Assembly (NCBI RefSeq): GCF_011040495.1
Contig: NZ_CP049037.1
Location: 2,046,001 to 2,110,000 of the forward strand
Direction: 5' to 3'
DNA length: 64,000 nt
From: Pseudohalocynthiibacter aestuariivivens
Lineage (GTDB): Bacteria; Pseudomonadota; Alphaproteobacteria; Rhodobacterales; Rhodobacteraceae
The position numbers and the translations under genes are program-made. Positions 25,481 to 35,477 of this stretch are shown here, piece after piece (position 1 is the stretch's first letter; each line of letters begins with the position of its first letter). The notes beneath the pieces are model-generated. The model was not told the DNA's origin, ran no database searches, and saw nothing but the letters and a program-made list of their open reading frames with translations.

Positions 25481-26578
25481 ATGACAACGCTCAAAACTCA
25501 AGCCGTAGTGACTGTTGCCTTGGCGTGCCTGGCTGCGCCGTCTGCCGCACAGGACAACGCAACGGTCAATATTTACAATTGGTTCGATTACTTTGGCGAA
25601 ACGACCTTGCCAGATTTCGAAGCACGAACCGGCATCAAAACAGTCTACGACAACTTCGATTCTCTAGCTGTTCTTGAAACAAAGATGCTGACTGGCAATA
25701 GCGGCTACGACGTAACTTTCCCCGGCTCGGATTATCTGGCACGGCTGATCCCCGCTGGCGCATATCAAAAACTGGACAAGTCCAAGTTGAGCAACCTTGG
25801 CAACATTGCGCCAGAGTTTCTCGAGGTCCTGACAGAGTTTGATCCCGGAAATGACTATGCGGTTCCCTATACTTGGGGGACGACCGGCATTGCCTATAAC
25901 TATGCCGAAGTCGAAGCACGGATGCCTGACGCCCCCGTCGACAGCCTGAGCATGGTCTTTGATCCCGAGATCGTGTCGAAGTTTGCAGACTGCGGCGTAT
26001 TCATTCTCGATTCTCCCAACCGAGTTGTCGCTGCGGCTTTGACCTATCTGGGCAAAGACCCGAATAGCGAGAACGAGGAAGAACTTGATGCGGCGATGGC
26101 TGTACTGGAAGGCGTACGCCCCTATCTGCGCCACTTCAACTACGGACAGGTCATCAGTGATTTGGCAAACGAAAACCTCTGCCTTGCTTTAGCGACCAAT
26201 GGGGATGTTGGATTGGCCTACGCGCGCGCGGAAGAGGCTGGAAAATCCATCAACATTGCCTATTCCATCCCGAAAGAAGGCACTGAGATCTTCTTTGACG
26301 TTATGGCTATCCCGACCGATGCTCCAAACCCTGAGGAGGCCCATCAGTTCATCAACTACATTCTCGAGCCCGAGGTCATTGCCAGCGTGACCAACTATGT
26401 CTTCTTCGCCAACCCCAATGACAAAGCAACTGAGTTTGTCAGCGAAGAAGTTCTAAGCGATCCCGGCACCTATCCGCCCGAGGAGGTGATGGAGACACTT
26501 TATTCGGTGAACCCTCACACCCCCAAGTTTACAAGGCTTCTGAACCGGGCTTGGACTCGCATGAAAAGCGGCCAATAA
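25481..26578 (+). CDS. polyamine-type ABC transporter substrate-binding protein (PotD/PotF family)
   Basis: 365 aa. Signal peptide (MTTLKTQAVVTVALACLAAPSAAQ) and the extracellular solute-binding core of the spermidine/putrescine family: VNIYNWFDYFGETTLPDFEARTGIK, GYDVTFPGSDYLARLI, AVPYTWGTTGIAYN, LALATNGDVGLAYARA. The start was chosen for its Shine-Dalgarno GGAGAAACGA directly before it; several in-frame ATGs lie upstream without one. No permease or ATPase genes adjoin, so it must rely on components elsewhere or be an orphan. Followed by an isochorismatase-like hydrolase. Confidence 0.93.
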   Translation: MTTLKTQAVVTVALACLAAPSAAQDNATVNIYNWFDYFGETTLPDFEARTGIKTVYDNFDSLAVLETKMLTGNSGYDVTFPGSDYLARLIPAGAYQKLDKSKLSNLGNIAPEFLEVLTEFDPGNDYAVPYTWGTTGIAYNYAEVEARMPDAPVDSLSMVFDPEIVSKFADCGVFILDSPNRVVAAALTYLGKDPNSENEEELDAAMAVLEGVRPYLRHFNYGQVISDLANENLCLALATNGDVGLAYARAEEAGKSINIAYSIPKEGTEIFFDVMAIPTDAPNPEEAHQFINYILEPEVIASVTNYVFFANPNDKATEFVSEEVLSDPGTYPPEEVMETLYSVNPHTPKFTRLLNRAWTRMKSGQ

Positions 26579-26681
26579 CCTCAAGTGTTTTTGAGACCCG
26601 GGCTTGTGCGCCTTGGGCCCTTTGCACACGTTTTCTTGCTCATCGCCGCCAAGGCTGTCATCGCCCACTTGGAGTATCATC

Positions 26682-27302
26682 ATGATCAACAGAAAAGAAA
26701 ACCGGCACGCGCTGATTGAGGGGCAAGCCGTTCTTCTGGTCATCGATATTCAAAAATCCAGCTTCTATGAAGAGGATGACGGTTCGATCGCCGCAATGCC
26801 AGACTATGCCGAACGTATGGCCCGCACGCGGATCGCCATCGACAAGGCACGCGAGGCTGGCGTCCCCATCGTGTTCATTCAGGAAATCCACCGCGCCAAT
26901 CTGGTGGATTTCGGGCGCGAGCTTGATGGCAATGAAGACATCCATTTGTTGGACAACGATCCAGGAACTGACTTCGCTGTGGAAGAACTCGGAATGCTCC
27001 CTGATGACTATCGCATCTCAAAACGCCGCTACTCAGCATTTTATGGTACTGATCTGGAGATCCTGCTCAAAGGCCTCAAAGCAAGAACTCTCATCCTGAC
27101 CGGCGGGCTAACAGATGTCTGCGTGCAATATACTTTTGTTGACGGGCATCAGGGCGACTACTTTTGCCGCGTGATCGAAGATTGCGTCGCCGGATCAAGC
27201 CAAGATGCACACGATGCCTCTCTACAGGCCATGGAATACCTGCAACATGGCGCAGTCCGTTCAATCGACGACGTGCTGACGGCGATGAGTTCCAAAAGCT
27301 GA
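26682..27302 (+). CDS. isochorismatase-family cysteine hydrolase
   Basis: 206 aa. The D-K-C triad is present: Asp in LLVIDIQKS, Lys in RISKRRYSAFYGT, and Cys in GGLTDVCVQYTFVDGH. Family members hydrolyse amides or vinyl ethers (nicotinamide, ureidoacrylate, N-carbamoyl compounds). GGAGTATCATC precedes the start. Its position behind a polyamine-type binding protein under a LysR regulator suggests that it acts on an imported nitrogen compound (inference). Confidence 0.9.
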   Translation: MINRKENRHALIEGQAVLLVIDIQKSSFYEEDDGSIAAMPDYAERMARTRIAIDKAREAGVPIVFIQEIHRANLVDFGRELDGNEDIHLLDNDPGTDFAVEELGMLPDDYRISKRRYSAFYGTDLEILLKGLKARTLILTGGLTDVCVQYTFVDGHQGDYFCRVIEDCVAGSSQDAHDASLQAMEYLQHGAVRSIDDVLTAMSSKS

Positions 27303-27373
27303 TCCTATGCGCGCATCACAGAACTTATCTGCGGTTGCACTCGCACTCGTTTCCCCTGCTGTTATCAGGCTGC

Positions 27374-27627
27374 TGAGGCGGTAATAGCCGTCATCTTGAT
27401 CGCCTGGGTCTACAGGACGGCATTCCAGCCGTTGCGGCCGTATTCGAATACTCTTTCCTGATCTTCGCCAGCCTTTCGACCTTTCTACTTCGGGGACTGC
27501 GGCGAACTTGCTGACGTGGCGAGGCATTGCCATCATTCTGATCTCCGGCCAACTCATGGCATTTACGCGAAAGGGCAGAGATCTGCTATGCGACATCGAA
27601 GAACAGTACTTACTTCGCACGGTCTGA
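27374..27627 (+). pseudogene. C-terminal remnant of a DMT/EamA-family transporter
   Basis: In successive frames one reads AVIAVILIAWVYRT, then IPAVAAVFEYSFLIFASLSTFLL, then LLTWRGIAIILISGQLMAFTRKGRD before a TGA. This order matches the last three helices of an EamA drug/metabolite transporter, joined by at least two frameshifts. The N-terminal helices are gone. It may once have been the permease of the neighbouring gene set. Confidence 0.6.
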
Positions 27628-28139
27628 ATGCCGGTTTTCAAGGCCACGTTTAGATCGTTAGCACTCGCAGCGAATGCTCAGCTTCCGTCCAAAATCTTGA
27701 AATGCCCATCAAAATTTCGAGAGTTTCGCAGCATCAGAAAATGTTTGCGCGTTAAGCTCAACCGGCCTTGAGGTAATTGCCTGCAATCCAAAAGGATTAG
27801 TTACCCCATTTCATAGAAAGATTTTTGCCTCGTCGAGTTTCGAGATGTTTCGTTCGAATCTAGCTACAAAAATTCTCGCGACGGGTCTGATAGAAGGAGT
27901 GGAGTATATCGCCGGGGTAGCCCAAGAGGTGGGGGTATCCTCCGTCCGATTAAGCTTCGACCGTCGTGATTGGCAAGGTGGACTTGGTCCGGCGGTCGAA
28001 TTTGTGCGCGTACGCTTCGGGAAAAAAGCAACAGTCCGAATATTACCGGAGGCATTCATACAGGCAGGAGGGATAATTGAGGGCAAAGGAATGTGAATTT
28101 AGTATATTCACTATATATCAGCTGTTTAGCCGGCTGTAG
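27628..28139. other. 512-bp AT-richer stretch to the left att repeat
   Basis: Contains one 83-codon open frame on the plus strand (27845-28096, MFRSNLATKILATGLIEGV...VRILPEAFIQAGG) that reads protein-like in its second half but has no Shine-Dalgarno and no family I can name. It may be a gene fragment left at the insertion boundary. Confidence 0.35.
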
Positions 28140-28184
28140 TGGCGACCCCGGCAGGATTCGAACCTGCAACCTGCCCCTTAGGAG
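28140..28184 (-). repeat. att site: duplicated 3' end of tRNA-Arg (distal boundary of integrated element)
   Basis: 45 nt identical, apart from one base at the discriminator position (28143), to the 3' part of tRNA-Arg at 40510-40554: it covers the CCA end, the T arm and the 3' half of the anticodon stem-loop. The perfect core is 41 nt. No 5' half of a tRNA follows. With an integrase gene about 180 bp inside, this marks the end of a site-specific insertion. Confidence 0.9.
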
Positions 28185-28367
28185 TTAGTAGGCTCTTCTT
28201 TGATATCACCCGATATCGCCACTTAACACCTTGATAATAAACGTTTTGTCCGTTTTGAGTCTATGAAAGTGGCCAATATTGTTTGTGGCCCTGAAAGTTC
28301 GGAAACCGTTTGCGGTTCAATCCAGACAGTTTGGGCTTCTAACACTGTTCACAGAGGAGCTTATACG

Positions 28368-29594
28368 TTGAGCAACACAAAACCAAAATCCCTGAACGAG
28401 AAAGAAAGACTGACAGAAAAGTGCCTGAAATCCAAGAAATGGCGAGGCAAAACATACCAAGTCAGAGACAGCACACTGCCAGGTTTTTTTGCCGAGGTGA
28501 ATAAGACGAACACGGCTTTAAAGATTCAAGCCGATCTATGGGTTGGCGCTCCAGGTCGAAAGAAACTGGTGCGAACGGTGAGGCACACCATTGGTCACAT
28601 CGGAACAACTTCCGTGACTGACGGTCGGACAATTGCTGCTGATCTGCTATCCAAGATCAAGTCTGGCGTTGACCCATTCTCAAAGGAAGCCACCGCCGCT
28701 CATCATTGGTCACACGGTGAGTTAATAGAAAACTACATCGACGAATGCATTGACCGCGATCTGAGTGAGGCAACTGTTCGCGGCTATCGCACAACGCATA
28801 AGAACTACCTGACCGAATGGGACGAAAGACCTGCAAATTCGATCAAGAAGTCGGATGCAAGAGATCTGTTTGGACGCGTTTCCAAAAAGAATGGAAAAAG
28901 CGTCGCGAACCAAGCCATGCGTTTGATGTCCGCGGCCCACAACTGGGCCAAAAAGATTGATGACGACAATGAGCACTTCAATGTCAATCCGATCGATGGC
29001 GTTACTCTTCACCCGGAAAGGGGCAAAAATCGCTCTATACTTCCGGAAGAGTTGCCAAGCTGGAAGAGAAAAATCGATGCTCTGCAAAACCCACTGAGGC
29101 GAGAAATGCATTACTTCAATCTGTATTCCGCGCTCCGCGTGCGTAGTCTAACGAACACTCAACGAGCCTGGATCGATTTCCCAAATCATACCATTCACTA
29201 CCCAGGTTGGGCGATGAAAAGCGGCCGTGACTTCGATCTGCCGTTGTCGACCCAGATGGAGTTTCATTTGAAGAACGCTCTGGTCTTAAGTGAAGCTCTG
29301 TTTCCAGACGCAGTTTGGCTTTTTCCTTCTTGGTCGCGAGACAAGAAGAAACTCATTCGCACAAAAGTGATCCGAGAAAGATCTCTCCCGAGCTTAACTG
29401 GGCATATTCTACGAAAAACACATCGGACTTTCGCGCAACGAATTCGGATACATAAGATTAACGGCCGCCTTTTGCTGGATCACGCAGTCGCGGGCCTCGA
29501 TGGCATCTATGTTGACGATCGTGCTCTCTTCGATCCACTTCACGAAGACCAGCAGGCAATTTCAAATGAGATTGAAAAACATCTGAATATGTAG
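28368..29594 (+). CDS. tyrosine recombinase / integrase
   Basis: 408 aa. The N-terminal DUF4102-like arm-binding part (YQVRDSTLPGFFAEVNKTN, HTIGHIGTTSVTDGRTIA) and core-binding region (ENYIDECIDRDLSEATVRGYR) precede the catalytic domain: first Arg in SALRVRSL, H-x-x-R in GHILRKTHR, a His in LLDHAV and the nucleophile Tyr in DGIYVDD. The TTG at this position has a GAGGAG about nine bases upstream and a good N-terminus (LSNTKPKSLNEKERL); a longer ATG reading from 28263 lacks one. It drives insertion at the adjacent tRNA-Arg-derived att site. Confidence 0.92.
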   Translation: MSNTKPKSLNEKERLTEKCLKSKKWRGKTYQVRDSTLPGFFAEVNKTNTALKIQADLWVGAPGRKKLVRTVRHTIGHIGTTSVTDGRTIAADLLSKIKSGVDPFSKEATAAHHWSHGELIENYIDECIDRDLSEATVRGYRTTHKNYLTEWDERPANSIKKSDARDLFGRVSKKNGKSVANQAMRLMSAAHNWAKKIDDDNEHFNVNPIDGVTLHPERGKNRSILPEELPSWKRKIDALQNPLRREMHYFNLYSALRVRSLTNTQRAWIDFPNHTIHYPGWAMKSGRDFDLPLSTQMEFHLKNALVLSEALFPDAVWLFPSWSRDKKKLIRTKVIRERSLPSLTGHILRKTHRTFAQRIRIHKINGRLLLDHAVAGLDGIYVDDRALFDPLHEDQQAISNEIEKHLNM

Positions 29595-29941
29595 CGCGAA
29601 TATTGGTTCCGACTACACTCTTGGAACCCTCAAGCCTACCGAGGGCGGACTCTTCGGTGGGCTTATCGGCCACCACACAGTTTCTCATCACAAGAGACCT
29701 TCCAAAGGGCAAGAGGTCACGAGAAGCTGCTTGATGCAGATGTTCGAGAATCTCTCGAGTCGCTCAGGCACTTTAATCGAATTCGCCTAAGACTCGCGGA
29801 GTCGATCGAGTTGTCGACTGCAAGTCTTGCTTGTGACCTGACTTTGCGCCTTGCAATTCGGATTGAGGAACTTGATCTTGACCGAAGATCGTCCGAGCCT
29901 CAAATGATCCCAGGCAGATTTTATCTAACGTATGGATTTTC
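29595..29941. other. 347-bp interval between integrase and the SIR2 gene
   Basis: No complete gene. A plus-strand frame without a start (HEKLLDADVRESLESLRHFN...LAIRIEELDLDRR, about 29720-29890) looks helical and may be a remnant or the leader of the next gene. Confidence 0.3.
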
Positions 29942-30326
29942 ATGCAGTTTATTAAGAATGGACCAGACATCCCGGAAGAGCTTCTTGAGGCTCACGAAGA
30001 AGGGCGAGTTGTTTTCTTTTGCGGGGCGGGAGTATCTTACCCCGCCGGATTGCCCGGGTTCGGCGGATTGGTTGACAAAATCTACACTTCACTTGGCATT
30101 TCACCAACCCCAGTTCAGCAAACAGCCCTCAACGGGTTTCAGTATGACACTGCAATTGGACTCCTCGAGCGCGATCACCCAGGTGGGCGCCTTGCCGTCA
30201 GAAAAGCGTTGGTTAATGCACTACAACCCGATTTCAGTAAACCAAAGGCTCTACGCACACATCAGGCGCTGCTGACCTTAGGGAAATCGCGAGGTGGACA
30301 AACGCGGATTGTGACAACCAACTTTG

Positions 30327-31611
30327 GGGCGCCTCGAAAAATTGCCCTGACCTTGCCGCTGCGGTATGACGGCCGGGGTGTTCCGCGGCTTGGGGTGTAA
30401 CGATGACGCAGATGGGTTTCTTTGATCTTTCAGACCGCTACGCGAGTCTGGACGCTAAGAAGGACCCGCTGGTCGAGATCGACGCCGTCGTGCCCTGGGA
30501 AGAGTTTCGCCCGACCTTGGAGCGAGTCTGGCGCAAGCCCGATGCGGAGCGCAAGTCGCGCGCGGGACGCAAGCCCATGGATGCGGTGCTGATGTTCAAG
30601 ACGCTGGTGCTGAGCGCGCTTTACAACCTGTCCGACGACCAGATCGAGTACCAGGTGCGCGACCGGCTCTCGTTCATGCGGTTTCTTGGGCTTGGCCTGC
30701 AGGATCGTGTGCCGGACGCCAAGACGGTGTGGCTGTATCGCGAGGCGTTGGCGCAGGCGGGCATGGTCGAGGCGCTGTTCAACCAGTTCGACGACTATCT
30801 GTCGCGGCAGGGCTATATCGCGCGGGGCGGCCAGATCCTGGATGCGTCCATCGTTCCGGTGCCTCGCAATCACAATACGCGCGATGAGAACAAGGCGATC
30901 AAGAACGGAGAGGTGCCCGAGGATTGGGCCGACAAGCCAGCGAAGCGCAGTCAGAAGGATGTGGATGCGCGCTGGACCAAGAAACATGGCAAGAGCCATT
31001 ACGGCTACAAGAACCACGTGAATGTGGACCGCAAGCACAAGCTCGTGCGCCGCTACCACGTCAGCGATGCCGCCCTGCACGACAGCCAAGCGGTGGACCA
31101 CCTGTTGACGCGGAACAATACCGGCGCCGGTGTCTGGGCGGATCCGGCCTATCGATCCGAGGAGATAGAGACCAAGCTGCGCGCCCTGAAATTGAAGAGC
31201 CACATCCACCGCAAGGGCAGACGCGGCAAGCCGTTGACCGAACAGGCCAAGGGCAGCAACAGGACGAAATCCGCGGTGCGCGCGCGGGTCGAGCATGTCT
31301 TCGGCGCGCAGGCCAACGACATGGGTGGCAAGCTGGTGCGCACGATTGGCATGGTGCGGGCCAAGGCGAAGATCGGGATGACGAACCTCGCCTACAATAT
31401 GCGACGTCTCGGCCAGTTGCGACGCCTGAGCCCGTGCCCGGCGTGACCCCGGGGCGCGGAAATCAGGCCGCACGGCCGGAAAAGCAACACATCAAAGGCG
31501 GGGGGCCGTAGGCCTTGGGGCGCTCCAAGGCGACATCGGCTGACAACACGCGCGCCTCATGCGGCTGACAGCACAACACCCGAGCAGAAACAGTCAAAAA
31601 TCGAGGTGCCC
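30327..31611 (+). mobile_element. IS5-family insertion sequence, 1,285 bp
   Basis: Imperfect terminal inverted repeats GGGCGCCTCGA (left) and GGGCACCTCGA (right, reverse complement) bound a single transposase gene. It is flanked by TTTG at 30323-30326 and 31612-31615, a 4-bp target duplication usual for IS5. It is much richer in GC than the surrounding element. About 165 bp of non-coding sequence separate the transposase stop from the right end. Confidence 0.9.
30403..31446 (+). CDS. IS5-family transposase
   Basis: 347 aa, intact. DDE-type: first Asp in GQILDASIVPVPRN, second in GVWADPAYRSEEIETKLR (with the IS4/IS5 Y-x-S continuation), and Glu in RARVEHVFG. The N-terminus has the IS5 lead VPWEEFRPTLERVW and GRKPMDAVLMFKTLVLSALYNLSDDQIEYQ. 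Since it is full length with matching ends and target duplication, the copy may still be able to move. Confidence 0.96.
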   Translation: MTQMGFFDLSDRYASLDAKKDPLVEIDAVVPWEEFRPTLERVWRKPDAERKSRAGRKPMDAVLMFKTLVLSALYNLSDDQIEYQVRDRLSFMRFLGLGLQDRVPDAKTVWLYREALAQAGMVEALFNQFDDYLSRQGYIARGGQILDASIVPVPRNHNTRDENKAIKNGEVPEDWADKPAKRSQKDVDARWTKKHGKSHYGYKNHVNVDRKHKLVRRYHVSDAALHDSQAVDHLLTRNNTGAGVWADPAYRSEEIETKLRALKLKSHIHRKGRRGKPLTEQAKGSNRTKSAVRARVEHVFGAQANDMGGKLVRTIGMVRAKAKIGMTNLAYNMRRLGQLRRLSPCPA

Positions 31612-34600
31612 TTTGATAGGATTTTTGAAAAGGTGGTGTCAGATGAAGGTTTGCAGGCAAACACATTTACAGCGCCCCTTCTTCCCGTTCCCAAGAACCG
31701 TTGGGATGGTCTCGTTTATCTGCACGGACTATTGCCTGAGATTCCAACGAACGATGAGTTAAACCGTCTCATTATTTCCAGTGGCGATTTCGGGCTCGCA
31801 TACCTAACTGAACGTTGGGCTTCACGGTTCGTCGGAGAATTGTTTCGTGGATATACTGTGTGCTTTGTTGGATATAGCATCAACGATCCCATCTTGCGGT
31901 ATATGATGGACGCTCTCGCAGCCGACAGTTTGATGGGAGAGAATGCGCCGCGAGCCTTTGCATTCGGAAACTTTTCAAAAGGGAAAGAGGACCAGATAAG
32001 GAAAGAATGGGAGGCCAAAAATGTCGTTCCAATCTTGTATAGAACGCACAGCAGACACTTCTATCTTCACGAGACGCTACATGTATGGGCTGAAAACTAC
32101 CGAGATGGCGTCAATGGTAAGCAGGCCATCGTAAGTAGATATTGTCAGCATCAACCCGTCATTACTACAAGGCAAGATAATTTTGTCGGGCGCATGAATT
32201 GGGCATTGAGCGATAGAACAGGTTTACCAGCAAAGCACTTCGCTGAGTTTGACCCATTGCCTCCATTAGATTGGCTTGAACCATTTTCGCAACGCTCTCA
32301 AAAACATGCGGACCTGCCGCGCTTCGGCGTCCAGCCCAACTTGGTTGAGGACAAAGATCTCAAGTTTAGCCTTCTAAATAGACCGTCTCCATATACCCAC
32401 TCGGCGTTCATGACCCTTGTTCAACACACTAATGCCAGCTCGAATGTTTTGGACGAAGTGATGATCCAGATGTCTCGCTGGCTCGCAAGGCATCTGAATA
32501 ATCCTAAACTGTTACTTTGGACCGTCGAACAAGGCGGAGTTCTCCACCAGCATTTTGAGCGGGAAGTAAGACAAAACTTGAAGGCGAGCCCACCTTCGTT
32601 CTCCCTGAACATTTTGTGGAACTTGCTTCTCTCTGGGCGGATACAAATAACTCGAAAAAGCCATAGCTTGTATCTGTGGGCTGAACGATTGCGAGCTCAA
32701 GGTCTTACGGCGTCACTTCGCTTCGAACTCCGAGATATCTTAGCCCCAGTCGCTAAAGTCAGCCGGCCTTTCCGATGGAAAGGCGATCAAACGGAAGCAG
32801 ACATTGCTGAGCAAGATGTAGGGCAAGCAAATGTGTCCGACATCGTCCGATGGGAAATTGTATTGGGAACTAACTTTGCGCATACTGCCTTTGAACATTT
32901 GCGTGAGCATGAGGAGTGGCACACCTCTCTCCCAACTCTATTACCCGATGCGACAGCTTTGCTTTCTGACGCACTGAACTTGATGAAAGAACTCCAGGGC
33001 GCCGATAATCAACATGACCAATCCTACTTTCATCAACCTTCAATCGCTCCTCACGACCAAAACAAAGACTACAACGAGTGGACCGCGCTGATTGATTTCG
33101 CTCGCGACGCTTGGCTCGCGGCATCTGAAGTTGACCCAGAAGCAGCAAAAGCTGAAGTTCTTAGATGGAACAGAATTCCCTTTCCCGTTTTTCGGCGATT
33201 GATGTTTTTCGCAATCACCCAAAAGCCTCAGTATTTCAGCGAATCCGACGCAGTTGGCTGGTTGTTATCCGAAAATTCCTATTGGCTGTGGGCGACAGAA
33301 ACCCGGAGGGAAACCATCCGGTTGTTAGTTACTCTGAACCAGGGTTTGACGGCCGATCAAAGCGCCCGTCTCCAAGCAGCTCTCGTTGAAGGTCCTCCTG
33401 AGGACATGTTCCGCGCAGATCTACCGCCGGAAGATCTTCTGAGAATAAGGGAAGGCATGCAGTGGCTCCTATTGGCCAAATGGCGAGCATCTGGAGCAGC
33501 TTTGAATGAGGATTCAGCTGCTCTACTTGAGCGACTCGATGAAGCTTATCCGCATCGGGTCCTCGCAGAGGATGAGCGTGATGAATTCGCTGTTTGGTCA
33601 TCCAATGGCGAGGAAGACCGTGTCGTTCGCCAAGCCCCACGAGACCCAGAACAATTGCAGATCTGGCTGGAGCAGTATCCTGCGCCTGACGATTTCAGGG
33701 AAACTGATGATTGGAAGGACATTTGTCAGAAGGAGTTTGATCTTGCTTCAAATGCTTTGGTTGCGCTTTCTGAACGGGGTGTCTGGCCACTTGGTAGGTG
33801 GCGGCAAGCACTTCAAGTTTGGAGCAACGATAAAAACCTTTGCGTCAGCGCTTGGGAAAGACTCGCAAAAACGGTTCTTGCAATGCCCGAGGCAAAATAT
33901 CTTGAAATGGCACATGGTATCGCGTGGTGGGTAAAGGCGATTTCGAAACTTAATCCTGGTGAATCGGACGACTTCGTTGCCTTCGCAGAAAGGCTTTTCG
34001 ATCTATTTCGGGAAGCCGAGATTGAGGTAGCTGATGATGTGATAGGACGAGCGATAAATCATCCTGTCGGATTGGCAACGGAAGCGGTCATGTCTTGGTG
34101 GTATGAGCAAGGCCTGAATGACGATCAGGGCTTACAGGAAGAAGTCCTTCCATTATTTGATGCCGTCTGTGATGAGGGAGCTCAAGGCCTTCGCTACGGC
34201 ACCGTCGTATTGGCAGGAAATGTGATCACACTGTTTCGGGTTGATTCCGAGTGGACAAAGGAAAAGTTGCTTCCCTTTTTCCGGTGGGATGGGTTTCCAG
34301 AAGTGGCTCCCGCGATGTGGATGAGCTTCCTTCATTCTCCGAGACTATACTGGCCACTCCTTGACGAACTGAAAGAAGAATTCCTGTCAATCCCGAACCA
34401 CTTTGAAGCTTTAGGAGATACATATGAAGAACAGTATCTGTCCCTTCTGACTTTCGCCGGAATGGAACCAAGCGGGACGTTTGTCATGCAGGATTTCAAG
34501 AGGGTGGTTGATACGCTTTCAGTGAATGCTTCGGAAAAAATCGCCAATACCCTTTTCCGCGCCTTGCAAGGTGCTGGCGATCAGAGAAAACAATACTTCG

Positions 34601-34989
34601 AAAACCGGATCTCGAACTTCTTTCAGAGACTGTGGCCAAAAACACAAGATGTTAAGACCCCTGAAGTGTCAAAAGCATTTGCGCAACTCTGCACCGTCTC
34701 TGGAGACGCGTTTCCAGAGGCCGTCGCGATGCTTCGAGATTGGTTTCAGCCAGTAGGCGACACCGGCTTGATATTGCACCTTCTTCAAAAAAGCGATCTG
34801 GCGCAGAACTACCCAGCCGAGGTGCTCGATTTGTTGGATCTCACTATTGGAAATGACGATCCGTGGCTGTCAGAGGATCTAAAGAGATTACTCCTGACGA
34901 TTCAGGCAGCCAACCCACCAAGCGCCGAGGATGCACGATTTCAACGACTGGTCACTCGTGTGCAGCAGTTGGGCTACGGATGGCCCTAA

Positions 34990-35477
34990 GCATGCGACTT
35001 GGCTACGGGATTGAGGATGTGGCCCAGATCCAGTCTGCTAAACCATTCGACGCTGTGCTGCTTTTTGAGTATTTTTTTGCTGGTTTTTCTCTAACACTGG
35101 GAGAGGCCGCTAACTTCCTGACGTCAGTGCCTGAAGGACAAAAAGCGTAGTCTGACAGGTCGTTCTTGGCTCATCAGTCACACTGGTGAGAGGAATGAGA
35201 AATCGTTGCGAGAAAGGGAACTGTTTGCAAAAACTTAGCTGACCTGATCAAGGCAAAACTATAAGCTGCTCAAAGAAATGAGCCCCGGAGCCGATTGCGA
35301 GAATAGCCTACGAGCAGCCAACCGTGTCATGGTGTTTGGTGGAATATACTGATAGTTTCTGGTGCAGTATTCTTAAAATCATTCTTCATATGGATAGCGC
35401 CTCAAAGCTCTGATCCAAATTTCCAGGTGCTACAAAAATATTGGAAAAACTCGTTGGTAAAAACAGAAGCCGAGGCA
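34990..35477. other. 488-bp interval between SIR2 and AAA genes
   Basis: A 52-codon frame (34992-35150, MRLGYGIEDVAQIQSAKPFD...) starts 2 bp after the SIR2 stop and could be a small translated protein, but it has no recognised motif. The rest is AT-rich and probably holds the promoter of the ATPase gene. The ATPase frame is open from a GTG at 35427. Confidence 0.35.

Larger units (their letters stand above)
29942..34989 (+). pseudogene. large SIR2-like defence protein interrupted by an IS element
   Basis: Joining 29942-30326 to 31616-34989 (IS and one target copy removed) restores one frame of about 1,252 codons. The N-terminal SIR2-type NAD-binding domain has VVFFCGAGVSYPAGLPGF and RIVTTNF-DRIFEKV; the IS lies inside TTNFD. 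After it come the putative catalytic His (LVYLHGLLPE) and CFVGYSINDPILRYMMDAL. About 950 residues of helical repeat-like sequence follow, poor in known motifs and comparable to SIR2 proteins with DUF4020-type C-termini (DSR-like anti-phage sirtuins, which deplete NAD). Codon use is more AT-rich than the chromosome. As it stands the catalytic domain is split, so the protein is probably inactive. The DSR link is by architecture only. Confidence 0.85.

Noticed and set aside
28140..28222. Second tRNA gene beside the integrase
   Set aside because: Only the 3' part of the tRNA is present; no D arm, 5' acceptor or anticodon 5' strand, so it is an att remnant.
30430..31473. 347-codon minus-strand frame in the IS
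   Set aside because: Exact shadow of the transposase, which carries the DDE motifs.
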